The position numbers and the translations under genes are program-made. 64,000 bases of DNA from assembly GCA_050031985.1 (NCBI GenBank), contig JBNAIG010000031.1, forward strand, positions 62,001 through 126,000, read 5' to 3'. This stretch comes from SZUA-368 sp028533045. GTDB taxonomy: Bacteria > Spirochaetota > Spirochaetia > DSM-2461. How positions within the stretch are numbered: position 1 is the stretch's first letter; each line of letters begins with the position of its first letter. Below the pieces are notes generated by a model. That model was not told the origin of the DNA. It searched no databases and saw nothing but the letters and a program-made list of their open reading frames with translations. Shown here piece after piece: positions 6,408 through 14,578 of this stretch.

Positions 6408-9284
6408 ATGTTTTATCTTTATGTCCGAATATATTCAAGAAACCAGTTAAACCAGCTGGAACCGGACTTCATGAGTAGTCTCAACGGGCAAATCTCGGCC
6501 ATTAATCAAAAATACGGTGGAGTAACTCTCAACGGCAAGGACGGGCTCTTTCGTTATGCCGCCCTTTACAGGGAAACTTTGATAAATATGATAAATGCCG
6601 CCCAGGCCTGCCAGAAATTATTAGAGGAAGAGAAGGAAGGGCTGGACGGGTATAACATTGTTCTCACCGGAGCGGATAAGCAGGATTATGAACTGCAGAA
6701 GAAACTCGACTTTCTTGTATATCAAATACTGGACGATGGGGGGATTTGGGTTGATCCTCACTGGAAGGAGGATCTTTCCGGCTATCTTCTATTGGAAAAG
6801 GAGAAGTATCTTTATCGAATGACAGGGCAAAAAGAATTTGCTCCTACCACGGGGGAGAGATTTTCCTTCATGCTGGAAGACGAGAGCGCTATCAAACGGA
6901 TAGGTCGCTGGCTTGAACAGGAAGACCGCCCCCTATTGGTTTTGTCCGGAGAGAAAGGGGCGGGGCGGCGATTGAATCTGGAGAGGGCTCTGAAAGAGTA
7001 TTTCGGTAAAAAGAGTCCGTCCACTATTCGGCTTAAACTGAATGGAGACAGGGATTATATCTATGATCCCTACAGAGACTGTCTGGGCCGTTTAGACGTT
7101 TCCGAAGAAGAGGAGAGGGGAAATCCCCTTTTGCTGGACCTTAGACAGGGAAAAATGATGAGCCGCTGTTCCGATTTCTTTTCCCGTGATTTTGAAGAAG
7201 CTTTTCTGGAATATCTGGAGGAGGAAAAGAGAAAAATAGCCGGCCGATCTCAAACTCTCTTTGTTATTGTGGAGAAGGGGGAGGATTTCTCTTCCGCCAG
7301 TCGGCAGCTGTTGGAACGGATTCTGGAGAGGAAAGGGCTGCGCTTTATACTCATTTCAGAAAAAAGCCGTCCCGAATATCTTTCTAAAACATCAAATCCC
7401 GATGTCATTCTCTTTTTGCCTCCTACAGAAGAGAAACTCTCCCATAAGCTTAGCCGAGCCTTTGGTGAGGGAGATTGGACAAGTCAAAAAATGGCGCCCC
7501 TCCTTCTAAGTGAACCTCTTAACAGCCAAACCCTATTCTATTCAGCCTGGTTATGCTGCGGAGGAATCACTCCCGGCGAGGGCGTCTCCCCTGTTCGAAC
7601 CATGATAGATTCCCTTAATGAAAGGGAAAAAAGAGTTCTCCGCTATATCGGACTTTCTAAAGGTTTGATCGGGCGAAAGGAAATGTCCCGCTTTCTTGCC
7701 GATGAAGAGGAGGATATATCCCTTATCTCCGAAAGAATCGACCGTCTTAAATCACTGGCTTTGGTGGATGAGACAAAAGGGGGGAAACTCCATGCTGAAT
7801 TTGAGCTTCCTCCATTTGACAAGACCCAGGAAAGGCAGACTGTTAAGGACCTCATAGGACTTCTAAACCGGGAAGGCCAGGGCAAACCCTTTCAGTACTT
7901 CTCCTTTCTCGAAGAGCACGGGGAGACGGATAAAGCCCTGGAGTATCTGAATAATATCATGAACTGGCTCATAAATAACGGGTTTCAGGACAGGGCGGAC
8001 AGTCTTATAAGCAATCCTCCTTTTATGGGAAAAGAGATCGATGAACTATCCCTGGATTCTCTGCAAAACCTGCTCTTTGCCAACCGGCTGAGGCTGTCTT
8101 TGATTAAGGGGGATCAGGTCCAATTGGGAGAACTGGTGGCAAACGGCCTTCTTTCCCAGGTTTCGGAAAGAGGAAAATTTGCCGACGAGTTCTATTTGCA
8201 GCTGTCCCGTTACTATTACTGCCAGGGGAATGCGGACCAAGCTGTGGATTATGCAAAAAAAGCTCTTTTTATGTTTCAGAAGACAGGATTTCACTTGGGG
8301 GAAAGTCTGGCCAATATAGAGCTGGCCTTTGCCTTTCTGGGGCAAAGAAAGGTTCAGATGGGAATGGACTATTTTGAAATCGCCCGCCGAATCAGCTATC
8401 AGATAGAAGATAACTACACACTTATCACGGCTCGAACCTTTGGGGCTCTGACGGCGTTTCTTTTTGGAAATATGTCCAAAGCGGAAAGCATCATTGAGGA
8501 AACCCTTGAATTGGCAGAGAAGAACGGCTGTCGCAGAAGAATCTTCTTTCTTAAATTCCTGGCCGGTCGAATCCGCTTTGAATACGGCCATTATCGGGAA
8601 GGGGCGGAACTCTTTGAAGAGTGCTATGAATTAAGCAAGCAGATAGATATGACAGAAGGGGGAGATACCGCCCGCCGGTGGGTAGGACGCTGTCTCTTGT
8701 ACCTTGAGAAACGAAGAGATGCCTTTGCCTGGCTCGATTCGGAAGATTCTACAAGGGAGGGGCTTCTCTTTTTGGCAGAGGCTGATTTTATGGTCTCACT
8801 TTATGAATCGGCCCTGTCAAAGCTGGAAAAGGCCGAAGCTATGGTACCCAACAGGGAACTGAGTTACTCCGAAATGGACCGATGGTGTGACGGGTTCATG
8901 CCCATAGAAGGTCGGCTTTCTTCGAATGATGTGACAGAAGACGTCCTTTCCGGTCAAATCGATGCACTCCATAGCTATATCCTTGCTCTTACAGGTCGTC
9001 ATTCGGAAGCAATGGCTCTTTTTATGAAGAGAGGCGGTCAGGATGATTATCCCTTTAAACCCTACAGTTACAAATACAGCTATATCCATTTTACCATACT
9101 TAACGTGGGAGAAATCAGTCTTTCCGGTGATGATAACAGGCTGGCCTCGCTGAGTCGGGCTATAGAAAGGCTCCAGTCACGGGCAGGCCGATTTGATAAT
9201 CAGCATAAGAAACTGGACTTCCTGAACAAGAACTGGTGGAACCGGAAAATCATGGAAGAAGCCCATCGTAAAAAGTTTCTTTAA
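6408..9284 (+). CDS. Large STAND-like protein: cyclase-like N-terminus, degenerate NTPase, winged helix, TPR array
   Basis: A 958-residue soluble protein with no signal peptide. Residues 1-150 resemble a decayed nucleotide-cyclase or PAS-size domain without recognisable catalytic aspartates (pattern-based guess). At about 180-200 lies a Walker-A-like LVLSGEKGAGRRLNLERAL in which the Lys-Ser/Thr of GxxGxGKS is replaced by Arg-Arg. Residues about 400-455 look like a winged helix (REKRVLRYIGLSKGLIGRKE). Residues about 500-860 form helical TPR-like pairs (YYCQGNADQAVDYAKKALFM, FFLKFLAGRIRFEYGHYREG). The order cyclase-NTPase-wHTH-TPR is known in large bacterial signal-transduction proteins, but here both enzymatic parts look inactive, suggesting a scaffold or a regulator that binds without hydrolysis. 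Shine-Dalgarno AAGGAAAG precedes ATG 6408. Monocistronic and divergent from the HATPase operon. Confidence 0.6.
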   Translation: MFYLYVRIYSRNQLNQLEPDFMSSLNGQISAINQKYGGVTLNGKDGLFRYAALYRETLINMINAAQACQKLLEEEKEGLDGYNIVLTGADKQDYELQKKLDFLVYQILDDGGIWVDPHWKEDLSGYLLLEKEKYLYRMTGQKEFAPTTGERFSFMLEDESAIKRIGRWLEQEDRPLLVLSGEKGAGRRLNLERALKEYFGKKSPSTIRLKLNGDRDYIYDPYRDCLGRLDVSEEEERGNPLLLDLRQGKMMSRCSDFFSRDFEEAFLEYLEEEKRKIAGRSQTLFVIVEKGEDFSSASRQLLERILERKGLRFILISEKSRPEYLSKTSNPDVILFLPPTEEKLSHKLSRAFGEGDWTSQKMAPLLLSEPLNSQTLFYSAWLCCGGITPGEGVSPVRTMIDSLNEREKRVLRYIGLSKGLIGRKEMSRFLADEEEDISLISERIDRLKSLALVDETKGGKLHAEFELPPFDKTQERQTVKDLIGLLNREGQGKPFQYFSFLEEHGETDKALEYLNNIMNWLINNGFQDRADSLISNPPFMGKEIDELSLDSLQNLLFANRLRLSLIKGDQVQLGELVANGLLSQVSERGKFADEFYLQLSRYYYCQGNADQAVDYAKKALFMFQKTGFHLGESLANIELAFAFLGQRKVQMGMDYFEIARRISYQIEDNYTLITARTFGALTAFLFGNMSKAESIIEETLELAEKNGCRRRIFFLKFLAGRIRFEYGHYREGAELFEECYELSKQIDMTEGGDTARRWVGRCLLYLEKRRDAFAWLDSEDSTREGLLFLAEADFMVSLYESALSKLEKAEAMVPNRELSYSEMDRWCDGFMPIEGRLSSNDVTEDVLSGQIDALHSYILALTGRHSEAMALFMKRGGQDDYPFKPYSYKYSYIHFTILNVGEISLSGDDNRLASLSRAIERLQSRAGRFDNQHKKLDFLNKNWWNRKIMEEAHRKKFL

Positions 9285-9302
9285 AAAGTTTTTAACAAGA
9301 TG

Positions 9303-9331
9303 TTGACAGAAAAGTTGATTATAGATATATT
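9303..9331 (+). promoter_or_regulatory. Sigma-70 promoter of tRNA-Met
   Basis: Consensus TTGACA (9303-9308), 17-nt spacer, TATATT (9326-9331). The predicted start is about 9338, 8 nt before the tRNA. Confidence 0.8.
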
Positions 9332-9345
9332 ATGGAAGCTTTTTT

Positions 9346-9418
9346 GGTGGCGTAGCTCAGCTGGTAGAGCATTCGGCTCATATCCGAACGGTCAGGGGTT
9401 CAAGTCCCTTCGCCACTA
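9346..9418 (+). tRNA. tRNA-Met (anticodon CAU), elongator type
   Basis: A 73-nt cloverleaf. Acceptor GGTGGCG pairs with CGCCACT (first pair G-U) and the discriminator is A. Anticodon stem TTCGG/CCGAA holds loop CTCATAT (anticodon CAT), and the T-arm is GGGGTTCAAGTCCC. The first acceptor pair is not the C-A mismatch of initiator tRNA and the anticodon stem lacks three G-C pairs, so it is not fMet. A tRNA-Ile2 with lysidine-modified CAU cannot be excluded from sequence alone. CCA is not encoded. Confidence 0.92.
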
Positions 9419-9424
9419 AATTAC

Positions 9425-9454
9425 AACCGTTCCTTATTCAGGAACGGTTTTTTT
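9425..9454 (+). terminator. Rho-independent terminator of tRNA-Met
   Basis: Perfect 10-bp stem AACCGTTCCT (9425-9434) / AGGAACGGTT (9440-9449), 5-nt loop, T-run to 9454. It ends 16 nt before the SET-domain gene, so that gene needs read-through or an internal promoter. Confidence 0.9.
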
Positions 9455-9470
9455 ATGTCCGGAGGTCTTT

Positions 9471-10085
9471 ATGGAAAAGAGAATTCCCTCAGGCTCAGAG
9501 GAGATGAAAGAGCTATTTCGTTCCCTCTCTCTCATTTATTTATCCCGTTCCCGTCAGTCGATGGATCTTTCCGATAAACGACATTACCGACAATCTTCCT
9601 ATTATAAAGAAAACTCCCCTGAATTCGATAAGCTCAGTGGCCAATATGGTCAGGATATTAAAGAGAGTCGTCTTGCCCCTTCATCGGTGGGATTTATTGA
9701 CAAAAGCATGGGCCGGGGGCTTTTTTCGGAAGAGGACAGGAGTGCAGGCGATTTCATCGGGGAGTATTGCGGTGTGATCGGTCGAGCCCTTAAGTGCCGC
9801 CCCGTGAAGGATCACCTGGGGGGATTTGCCACCGATTACGCCTGGACCTACCCGGAAAAGAGGGGCTTTCGGGCTTTGGAGGTGAACGGACGGCTGGAAG
9901 GAAACGAGACGCGATTCGTCAACCACAGCTTTACCCCCAACTGTCGTATGGAACATACCCTTGTGGATAATCGCTGGGTTCTTTTTCTGGTAGCACAAAA
10001 GGAGATTGCCCGGGGAGAACAGTTTACTGTGGATTACGGCGAGGAGTACTGGACCGGGGGCCACAGGGAATTAATCATTATTTAA
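9471..10085 (+). CDS. SET-domain protein (putative lysine methyltransferase)
   Basis: A 204-residue protein. SET proteins transfer a methyl group from SAM to lysine side chains. The SET core occupies about 70-195. SAM-binding GRG is at 81-83 (SMGRGLFSEEDRSAGDFIGE), the pseudoknot motif is RFVNHSFTPNC at 148-158 (family NHS.xPNC), and FTVDYGEEYW at 185-194 contains the catalytic Tyr (about 189). No pre-SET or post-SET zinc cysteines are seen. The N-terminal 65 residues are basic and unassigned. Shine-Dalgarno GGAGG lies 8 nt before ATG. It directly follows a tRNA gene, a frequent site of horizontal insertion, but no integrase or repeat marks an island. The substrate is unknown; ribosomal or surface proteins are possible. 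Confidence 0.85.
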   Translation: MEKRIPSGSEEMKELFRSLSLIYLSRSRQSMDLSDKRHYRQSSYYKENSPEFDKLSGQYGQDIKESRLAPSSVGFIDKSMGRGLFSEEDRSAGDFIGEYCGVIGRALKCRPVKDHLGGFATDYAWTYPEKRGFRALEVNGRLEGNETRFVNHSFTPNCRMEHTLVDNRWVLFLVAQKEIARGEQFTVDYGEEYWTGGHRELIII

Positions 10086-10158
10086 GTGATAAAACCTCAT
10101 ATTCCCAGCCAGATTGACGAAGATATAACATAGAACCGGAAATATACGGGAGATATTC

Positions 10159-10626
10159 ATGAATAAAATACTATTTTCTATCCTTTTTCTTGTTTCTTTC
10201 GTTCCCCTGAATCTTTTAGCGGAAACTGTTATGATAGAGTCCGTTGCCCTAGGCGACAGGGGGGAGTTTGAAGAGGAAGAAAAGACTCGCCTTATTCAAA
10301 TGGAAACGGGAGTTATGGAAGCCCTTTTTGACGGGGGCCATCTTTTTTTTAATATGTACAGCCCTAACGGAACGCTGGATCCCATGAAATCCAATAATGC
10401 CCTTATGCAGGCAAGACAGACAGGAGCCCGTTGGCTTGTCCGTCTTAGAGCACAGGAGGAGGCGGTTGAGTGGTGGTTTTTTTCTTTGGCCGATTTTTCT
10501 CTTCTGGGGGAAGGGAATATTTCCAAAGAGGATGTGGATACCGGGGACGAAATGACTTGGGAAGAGGTTTTCTTTGAGTCGGGAAAGATCGTCGGTAACA
10601 GCATTGTTAATTACATGAACCCTTAA
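10159..10626 (+). CDS. Secreted protein of unknown function
   Basis: A 155-residue protein with a typical signal peptide (MNKILFSILFLVSFVPLNLLA, cleavage near 21-22). The mature part is small and acidic, with the segment QARQTGARWLVRLRAQEE and a Trp-rich stretch (EWWFFSLADFSLLGEG). It is not recognised as a named family. Shine-Dalgarno GGGAGA lies before ATG 10159. The next gene, for the RlpA/SPOR-like protein, begins 11 nt downstream, so the two are probably co-transcribed and may act together in the periplasm. Confidence 0.7.
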   Translation: MNKILFSILFLVSFVPLNLLAETVMIESVALGDRGEFEEEEKTRLIQMETGVMEALFDGGHLFFNMYSPNGTLDPMKSNNALMQARQTGARWLVRLRAQEEAVEWWFFSLADFSLLGEGNISKEDVDTGDEMTWEEVFFESGKIVGNSIVNYMNP

Positions 10627-10637
10627 CAGGAGAGGTT

Positions 10638-12098
10638 ATGAAAAAGCTTATATTTAGTCTGATTTTACTGGCGGGTAGCTTGTCGGTATCTTTCGCACAG
10701 AGCGCTATTTGGGCGGGAAACGCCACCAGAGGGAATGATGATGCCTATCCTGCTTCTATACGTAGTTCCGGGAAAGCGGCCGGTCTCTCTTTGGCTCTGC
10801 CCGAAGGTACTCTGGTACAGGTAAGAAACCGTAAAAACGGTAAAACCGCCGATGTCACCATCGTTTCGGGGCAGGGAAAACCGGGAATCTTTCTTCTTTT
10901 GAACTCCTCTGCCGCCGATGCATTGGATATTCATACGGGTGAAGTGATTATGGTAGAGATTGAAGAAAAAAGTTCCATCTCCAATCCCTTCCTGGATTAT
11001 AGCTCCGACCCGGACGGCTTCAAACGTAATTTGAATGAAGAATTCCTTACCAGTCCGGGAACTAATCCGGATGATCCCTCCTCCCTTGATGTGGAAGGGG
11101 AGATGGATAAAATGGGCTACGAGACGGAAGAAGAGGATGCCTCTCTTGCCGAAGAAAGTTCACCCGAAGAAACTGCTGTGGCAGCGCTTCCCGATACGGA
11201 TGATGCCGTTATTGAGGAAGAAGAGCTTCTTATGGAAGAAATCACTGTTGAAGATCCTCTTGAAGGCGAGCTGCTTGTCGACGCCGGGGAAGCTGAAACA
11301 GAAGAAATCATAGAAGAAAATCCGATTGTTGTGGAAACTCCTATCGAGGAAACCCCTCCTGTGGAAGAGCCGGAACTGGAAGAGTTGTATGTTCCCGAAG
11401 CGGAAGGGGATTTCGAAGAGATTATTATTGCCACGGGAAAAGACGATTACGATGAAGAGCTGGACTATAGTTCGAAGGAAGAGCCCTTTCTCAGTGATGA
11501 CCTCACGGCGGATGAACTTGTTAAGGAAGAGCCGGTCTTAGAAGAGTCCGCTCCTGTGGAGGAACCCATAGTCGAAGAAGCCCCTGTCCTTGCCGAAACA
11601 GAAGAGGCTCCCAAAGAGGAACCGGTAATAGATAGGGAACGGGTTATTTACTTTCTTACTCCCGCAGAGCTAAGGCCCCCCGAAGTGGAAGAGGAAGAAC
11701 CGGCCTTACCGGAATGGAATGAAAGCGAGGGCGAGGTGCTCACCGTAGAAGCGGAAGAACCTGTTGCAGAGCCGGAGAAGGAAGGGGAAGAAGAGATAAT
11801 CTTTGTTCCCCAGTACGTGGAATCGGATGATCTGGAAGAGTACATGGAAGAGACCAGAGAAAGCGGTGCCCGCTATGTGCAGGTGGCCCTGTTCGATAAG
11901 AATGCCTCAGAAGAGATTTATGATAACATGGGAATCCTTCAGGACGCTTTTCCCTATCTTCCCATATTACTAATGCCCGGCAGCACTGAAAATACCCTTC
12001 GCCTGATGGTAGGCCCCGTTTCCCGCGATGAAGTGGGGATTTTGCTCTACGCCATGAAAGCCCACGGCTTTGCGGACGCTTTTTTAAACCGGGAGTAA
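10638..12098 (+). CDS. Secreted RlpA-like barrel protein with acidic linker and C-terminal SPOR domain
   Basis: A 486-residue secreted protein (signal peptide 1-20, SFA|QS). Residues about 24-115 resemble the double-psi beta-barrel of RlpA/expansin proteins (LALPEGTLVQVRNRKNGKTA, then NSSAADALDIHTGEV). The DRGPF segment with the catalytic Asp of lytic transglycosylases is replaced by SGQGKPGIF. Residues about 120-395 are an extreme Glu/Pro/Val-rich linker with repeated EEP/VEEP units. Residues about 405-486 look like a SPOR domain (YVQVALFDKNASEEIYDNM, LRLMVGPVSRDEVGILLYAM), which binds denuded septal peptidoglycan. Its order matches RlpA of other bacteria. A septal or cell-wall role without enzymatic activity is inferred. 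Confidence 0.7.
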   Translation: MKKLIFSLILLAGSLSVSFAQSAIWAGNATRGNDDAYPASIRSSGKAAGLSLALPEGTLVQVRNRKNGKTADVTIVSGQGKPGIFLLLNSSAADALDIHTGEVIMVEIEEKSSISNPFLDYSSDPDGFKRNLNEEFLTSPGTNPDDPSSLDVEGEMDKMGYETEEEDASLAEESSPEETAVAALPDTDDAVIEEEELLMEEITVEDPLEGELLVDAGEAETEEIIEENPIVVETPIEETPPVEEPELEELYVPEAEGDFEEIIIATGKDDYDEELDYSSKEEPFLSDDLTADELVKEEPVLEESAPVEEPIVEEAPVLAETEEAPKEEPVIDRERVIYFLTPAELRPPEVEEEEPALPEWNESEGEVLTVEAEEPVAEPEKEGEEEIIFVPQYVESDDLEEYMEETRESGARYVQVALFDKNASEEIYDNMGILQDAFPYLPILLMPGSTENTLRLMVGPVSRDEVGILLYAMKAHGFADAFLNRE

Positions 12099-12101
12099 GG
12101 A

Positions 12102-12830
12102 GTGACCGAAGAACAGGCCGTTGAGTTTTTGAGAAAAAAAGGTTGGGGACTTATAACTCCCCAGACCTACCTGATAGATGTTGAGCCCGATTTCAAGGAA
12201 GCCTGGGAGCTTGTCTCTCCCTTTACTATGATATCACCGGAAAGAGCTTATGCCATTAGTCAGGCATTGGACTATCTTGAAGGGAATAACATTTCCGGTG
12301 ATATTGTCGAATGCGGTGTCTGGAGAGGGGGAGCCTGTATGCTGGCCGCCCGCCTTATACTCCAGAGGAATTACAGGAAAAGAGCCTTCTGGCTATATGA
12401 TACCTTTGAAGGAATGACCGAACCCACCGAGGACGATATTATCGCCGCCAGTGGCCAGCCTGTGGCGGAGCGGAACCCCTTGGGTTGGTGGGCTGTTTCC
12501 GAAGATGAGGTTAGGGCTAATCTGGAAAGAACCGGATACGATAAGGAGCGCTATACCCTGGTTAAGGGGGATGTGTGCCAGACTTTGGAAGACTCTGTTC
12601 CCGAGGGGCCTATTGCTCTTTTGAGGCTGGATACGGACTGGTACGAGTCAACCAAAAAAGAGATGGAAGTTCTATTTCCCAAGTTAGCTCGGGGGGGAGT
12701 GCTCCTCCTTGATGACTACGGTCATTTTAAGGGTGCTGCAAAAGGAGTGGATGAGTATTTCGCTTCTTTGGGATTAACCCCCCTATTGCAGCGTGTTGAT
12801 TATACCGGGCGTCTTTATATCAAGAATTAG
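12102..12830 (+). CDS. TylF/macrocin O-methyltransferase-family protein
   Basis: A 242-residue SAM-dependent methyltransferase of the TylF family. The SAM site VECGVWRGGACMLAAR is at about 69-84, YDTFEGMTEP at about 108-117, the metal/SAM aspartates LRLDTDWYEST at about 169-179, and DDYGHFKGAAKGVDEY at about 203-218. TylF enzymes methylate sugar hydroxyls in antibiotic or surface glycans; the acceptor here is unknown. The start is GTG 12102 with Shine-Dalgarno GGAGTAAGGA overlapping the upstream stop (3-nt gap), so it is translationally coupled to the SPOR-protein gene. Its 3' end overlaps the convergent gene by 48 nt. Confidence 0.85.
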   Translation: MTEEQAVEFLRKKGWGLITPQTYLIDVEPDFKEAWELVSPFTMISPERAYAISQALDYLEGNNISGDIVECGVWRGGACMLAARLILQRNYRKRAFWLYDTFEGMTEPTEDDIIAASGQPVAERNPLGWWAVSEDEVRANLERTGYDKERYTLVKGDVCQTLEDSVPEGPIALLRLDTDWYESTKKEMEVLFPKLARGGVLLLDDYGHFKGAAKGVDEYFASLGLTPLLQRVDYTGRLYIKN

Positions 12831-13322
12831 TTCTTCAATTATCCGGAAGAAGTCCTCCGAGGCTAAATCGGGATAGATCCCTTCCGAAGAGCCTCTCAAG
12901 TTGAAGTTATGATCCGTAATCAGTATGGTGGGGTATTTTTGTACTCCCCATTTCTGGGCGGATCTGCCTTCCCGGTCCTTAAAGTCCTCTTCTGCTGTAG
13001 AGACAGTCAAGACAAGAAGGGGCTCATCGGCAAATCGGTTTTTTAGTTTTTTCAGCTGATTCTTTAAGTCTGCCGTGAACAGATCGGCCTCATCAAGAAA
13101 GATAATAACCATAACCTGCTCGGAACTCCCGTTTATTAGGTAGCTTTTCCCTTGGGGATTTATGAGTCTTCCCGGGCTAAGGGGCAGGGGAGGAGAAAAG
13201 TAATTAAAATCCAGTAATTCCAGGCGGGATATGTTATCGGTATAGCTGTAATTATCTTCCTGTGAAAAAAGAGGCAGGGAGAGACAAATCAGGATAAGGA
13301 CTGTTCTGCTGTAGAGTTTCAT
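12783..13322 (-). CDS. Secreted thioredoxin-fold protein lacking the CXXC site
   Basis: A 179-residue protein with a signal peptide (1-20, LFS|QE). The body has the thioredoxin-fold strand order: VMVIIFLDEADLF where the first beta strand and CXXC would be, LLVLTVSTAEEDF, and KYPTILITDHNFNLRGSSEG with the cis-Pro. No cysteine is present in the mature chain, so it cannot be an oxidoreductase; a chaperone-like or binding role is possible. No Shine-Dalgarno is visible; AT-rich -10-like boxes (GATAAT, TATAAT) lie directly before the ATG. It converges on, and overlaps, the TylF-type gene by 48 nt. Confidence 0.65.
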   Translation of the reverse strand: MKLYSRTVLILICLSLPLFSQEDNYSYTDNISRLELLDFNYFSPPLPLSPGRLINPQGKSYLINGSSEQVMVIIFLDEADLFTADLKNQLKKLKNRFADEPLLVLTVSTAEEDFKDREGRSAQKWGVQKYPTILITDHNFNLRGSSEGIYPDLASEDFFRIIEELILDIKTPGIINTLQ

Positions 13323-13408
13323 GGATTATATATTATCAAAAAAAAACGTTTTTTGCAAAAAAAGTATTCTATTTATTCGGGGGGGCAGGTATAATCCTGT
13401 TTAACGCT

Positions 13409-14518
13409 ATGTGGATTTTAATCATTATTTTGATTATCGGTGCGGCTCTTTTATTGTTGAATCGATCTTCGGGCAAGGTCAATCGTCTGCAGATTATACG
13501 GTTTTATTCAAAGGGTAAGGACGCCGGTTTCAAATGGAACGAAATATCCCTTCTCTGGAAAGCGGCGGTACTCGCCGAAGTGGATGTTCCCACGAAAATT
13601 TATTTTTCCCTTGATGAGCTCGATAACTGTATTAACATTATTAATAGAAAATACGGTGTTCTGGACAGAAAGAACCATAGTGATCCGGCCATTCGTGAAT
13701 TGGTGGGCAAACTTTTCGATTACAGAAAAAAAGTCGAATTCAGCAAGCCCCGCTATAAAAGAGGGCTTAAAACCACCCGCGATATTCCCCTTAATCAGTT
13801 TATGAAAATCCGCACTTCCGAGGCGGGAATACACACTACAACCGTCTGTGGCAATACGGATACCTATGTTGTTATTAGTTATCCGAAGGGTGAGCCTGTC
13901 CCCATTGGTTTTACCTGGCGCGGACGGGTGTTGAATATTTACTTTTGGCGTGATAACGATGCGGGGTATTTTTTTCAGTCCAGACTCATTGATTCCTATA
14001 AGGACAGCGATAATAAGTATTTTCGCATGGCCCATACGGATCATTTGCTGCGTAGTCAAAAAAGAAGATCCGTTCGGGCGGAAGCTCAGTTTGCAGCTCA
14101 GATGTACCGCTTTAAATCTACCGCTTCCTTTAATAATGATATAGAAACCAATCCCGGTCTCTTTTGCGTTATTACCGATGTTTCCGAAGACGGAGCCGCC
14201 GTAAGAGTCGGGGGACGGGGTAAGAAAGGCATGGCCCTCAAGCTTCAGTTTAAAATTCGCGAGAATCTCATCGTGGTGAACGGTGTCGTAAAGAGTGTGA
14301 ACTATAACTACGATAAGGATCAGTCCATACTCCATATTGAACTTATGCCTTTGGAAGAGTCTGCCAAATTTGCCGTTTTATCCTATGTTTACGATGTGGA
14401 CAGAAGCAGAAAAAGAAAACAAGCCGTAGTGGAAGAGCATAAACGGGACCGGCAGGAAAAAATTGCCGGAGAAATGGTTGAAGTGGAAGAAATCGCCATG
14501 GCCGATGATTCGGAGTAA
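13409..14518 (+). CDS. Membrane-anchored PilZ-domain c-di-GMP receptor
   Basis: A 369-residue protein. One N-terminal TM helix (about 2-17) anchors it. Residues 20-220 form an unassigned cytoplasmic domain (YcgR-N-like by position). A PilZ domain at about 225-330 has the intact c-di-GMP motifs RRSVR (RxxxR) and DVSEDG (DxSxxG) followed by AAVRVGG. The C-terminal 40 residues are charged and helical. The YcgR/PlzA order (N-domain then PilZ) suggests control of flagellar motor or virulence-type functions by c-di-GMP. TATAAT at 13390-13395 gives a leader of only about 7 nt, and no Shine-Dalgarno is present. Confidence 0.85.
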   Translation: MWILIIILIIGAALLLLNRSSGKVNRLQIIRFYSKGKDAGFKWNEISLLWKAAVLAEVDVPTKIYFSLDELDNCINIINRKYGVLDRKNHSDPAIRELVGKLFDYRKKVEFSKPRYKRGLKTTRDIPLNQFMKIRTSEAGIHTTTVCGNTDTYVVISYPKGEPVPIGFTWRGRVLNIYFWRDNDAGYFFQSRLIDSYKDSDNKYFRMAHTDHLLRSQKRRSVRAEAQFAAQMYRFKSTASFNNDIETNPGLFCVITDVSEDGAAVRVGGRGKKGMALKLQFKIRENLIVVNGVVKSVNYNYDKDQSILHIELMPLEESAKFAVLSYVYDVDRSRKRKQAVVEEHKRDRQEKIAGEMVEVEEIAMADDSE

Positions 14519-14578
14519 TAGGTTGTTTTTTCCTTTTTTATTAATTAAACTTAAAAAAAATTGCGATAAGGAGTCGAA

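Noticed and set aside
9346..9418. CAU tRNA as initiator tRNA-fMet
   Set aside because: Lacks the C1-A72 mismatch and the three G-C pairs of the anticodon stem that define initiator tRNAs.
11117..11434. Ser-rich minus-strand frame of 105 codons
   Set aside because: A shadow of the Glu-rich repeat linker: GAA/GAG codons read as TTC/CTC-type or Ser codons on the other strand.
11150..11830. Repetitive GAAGA/GAGGAA sequence as a DNA repeat or CRISPR-like array
   Set aside because: The pattern is codon-level repetition of Glu/Pro residues without fixed unit length or spacers.
13508..14335. Minus-strand open frame of 275 codons
   Set aside because: Antisense to the PilZ-domain gene, which has intact RxxxR and DxSxxG motifs.
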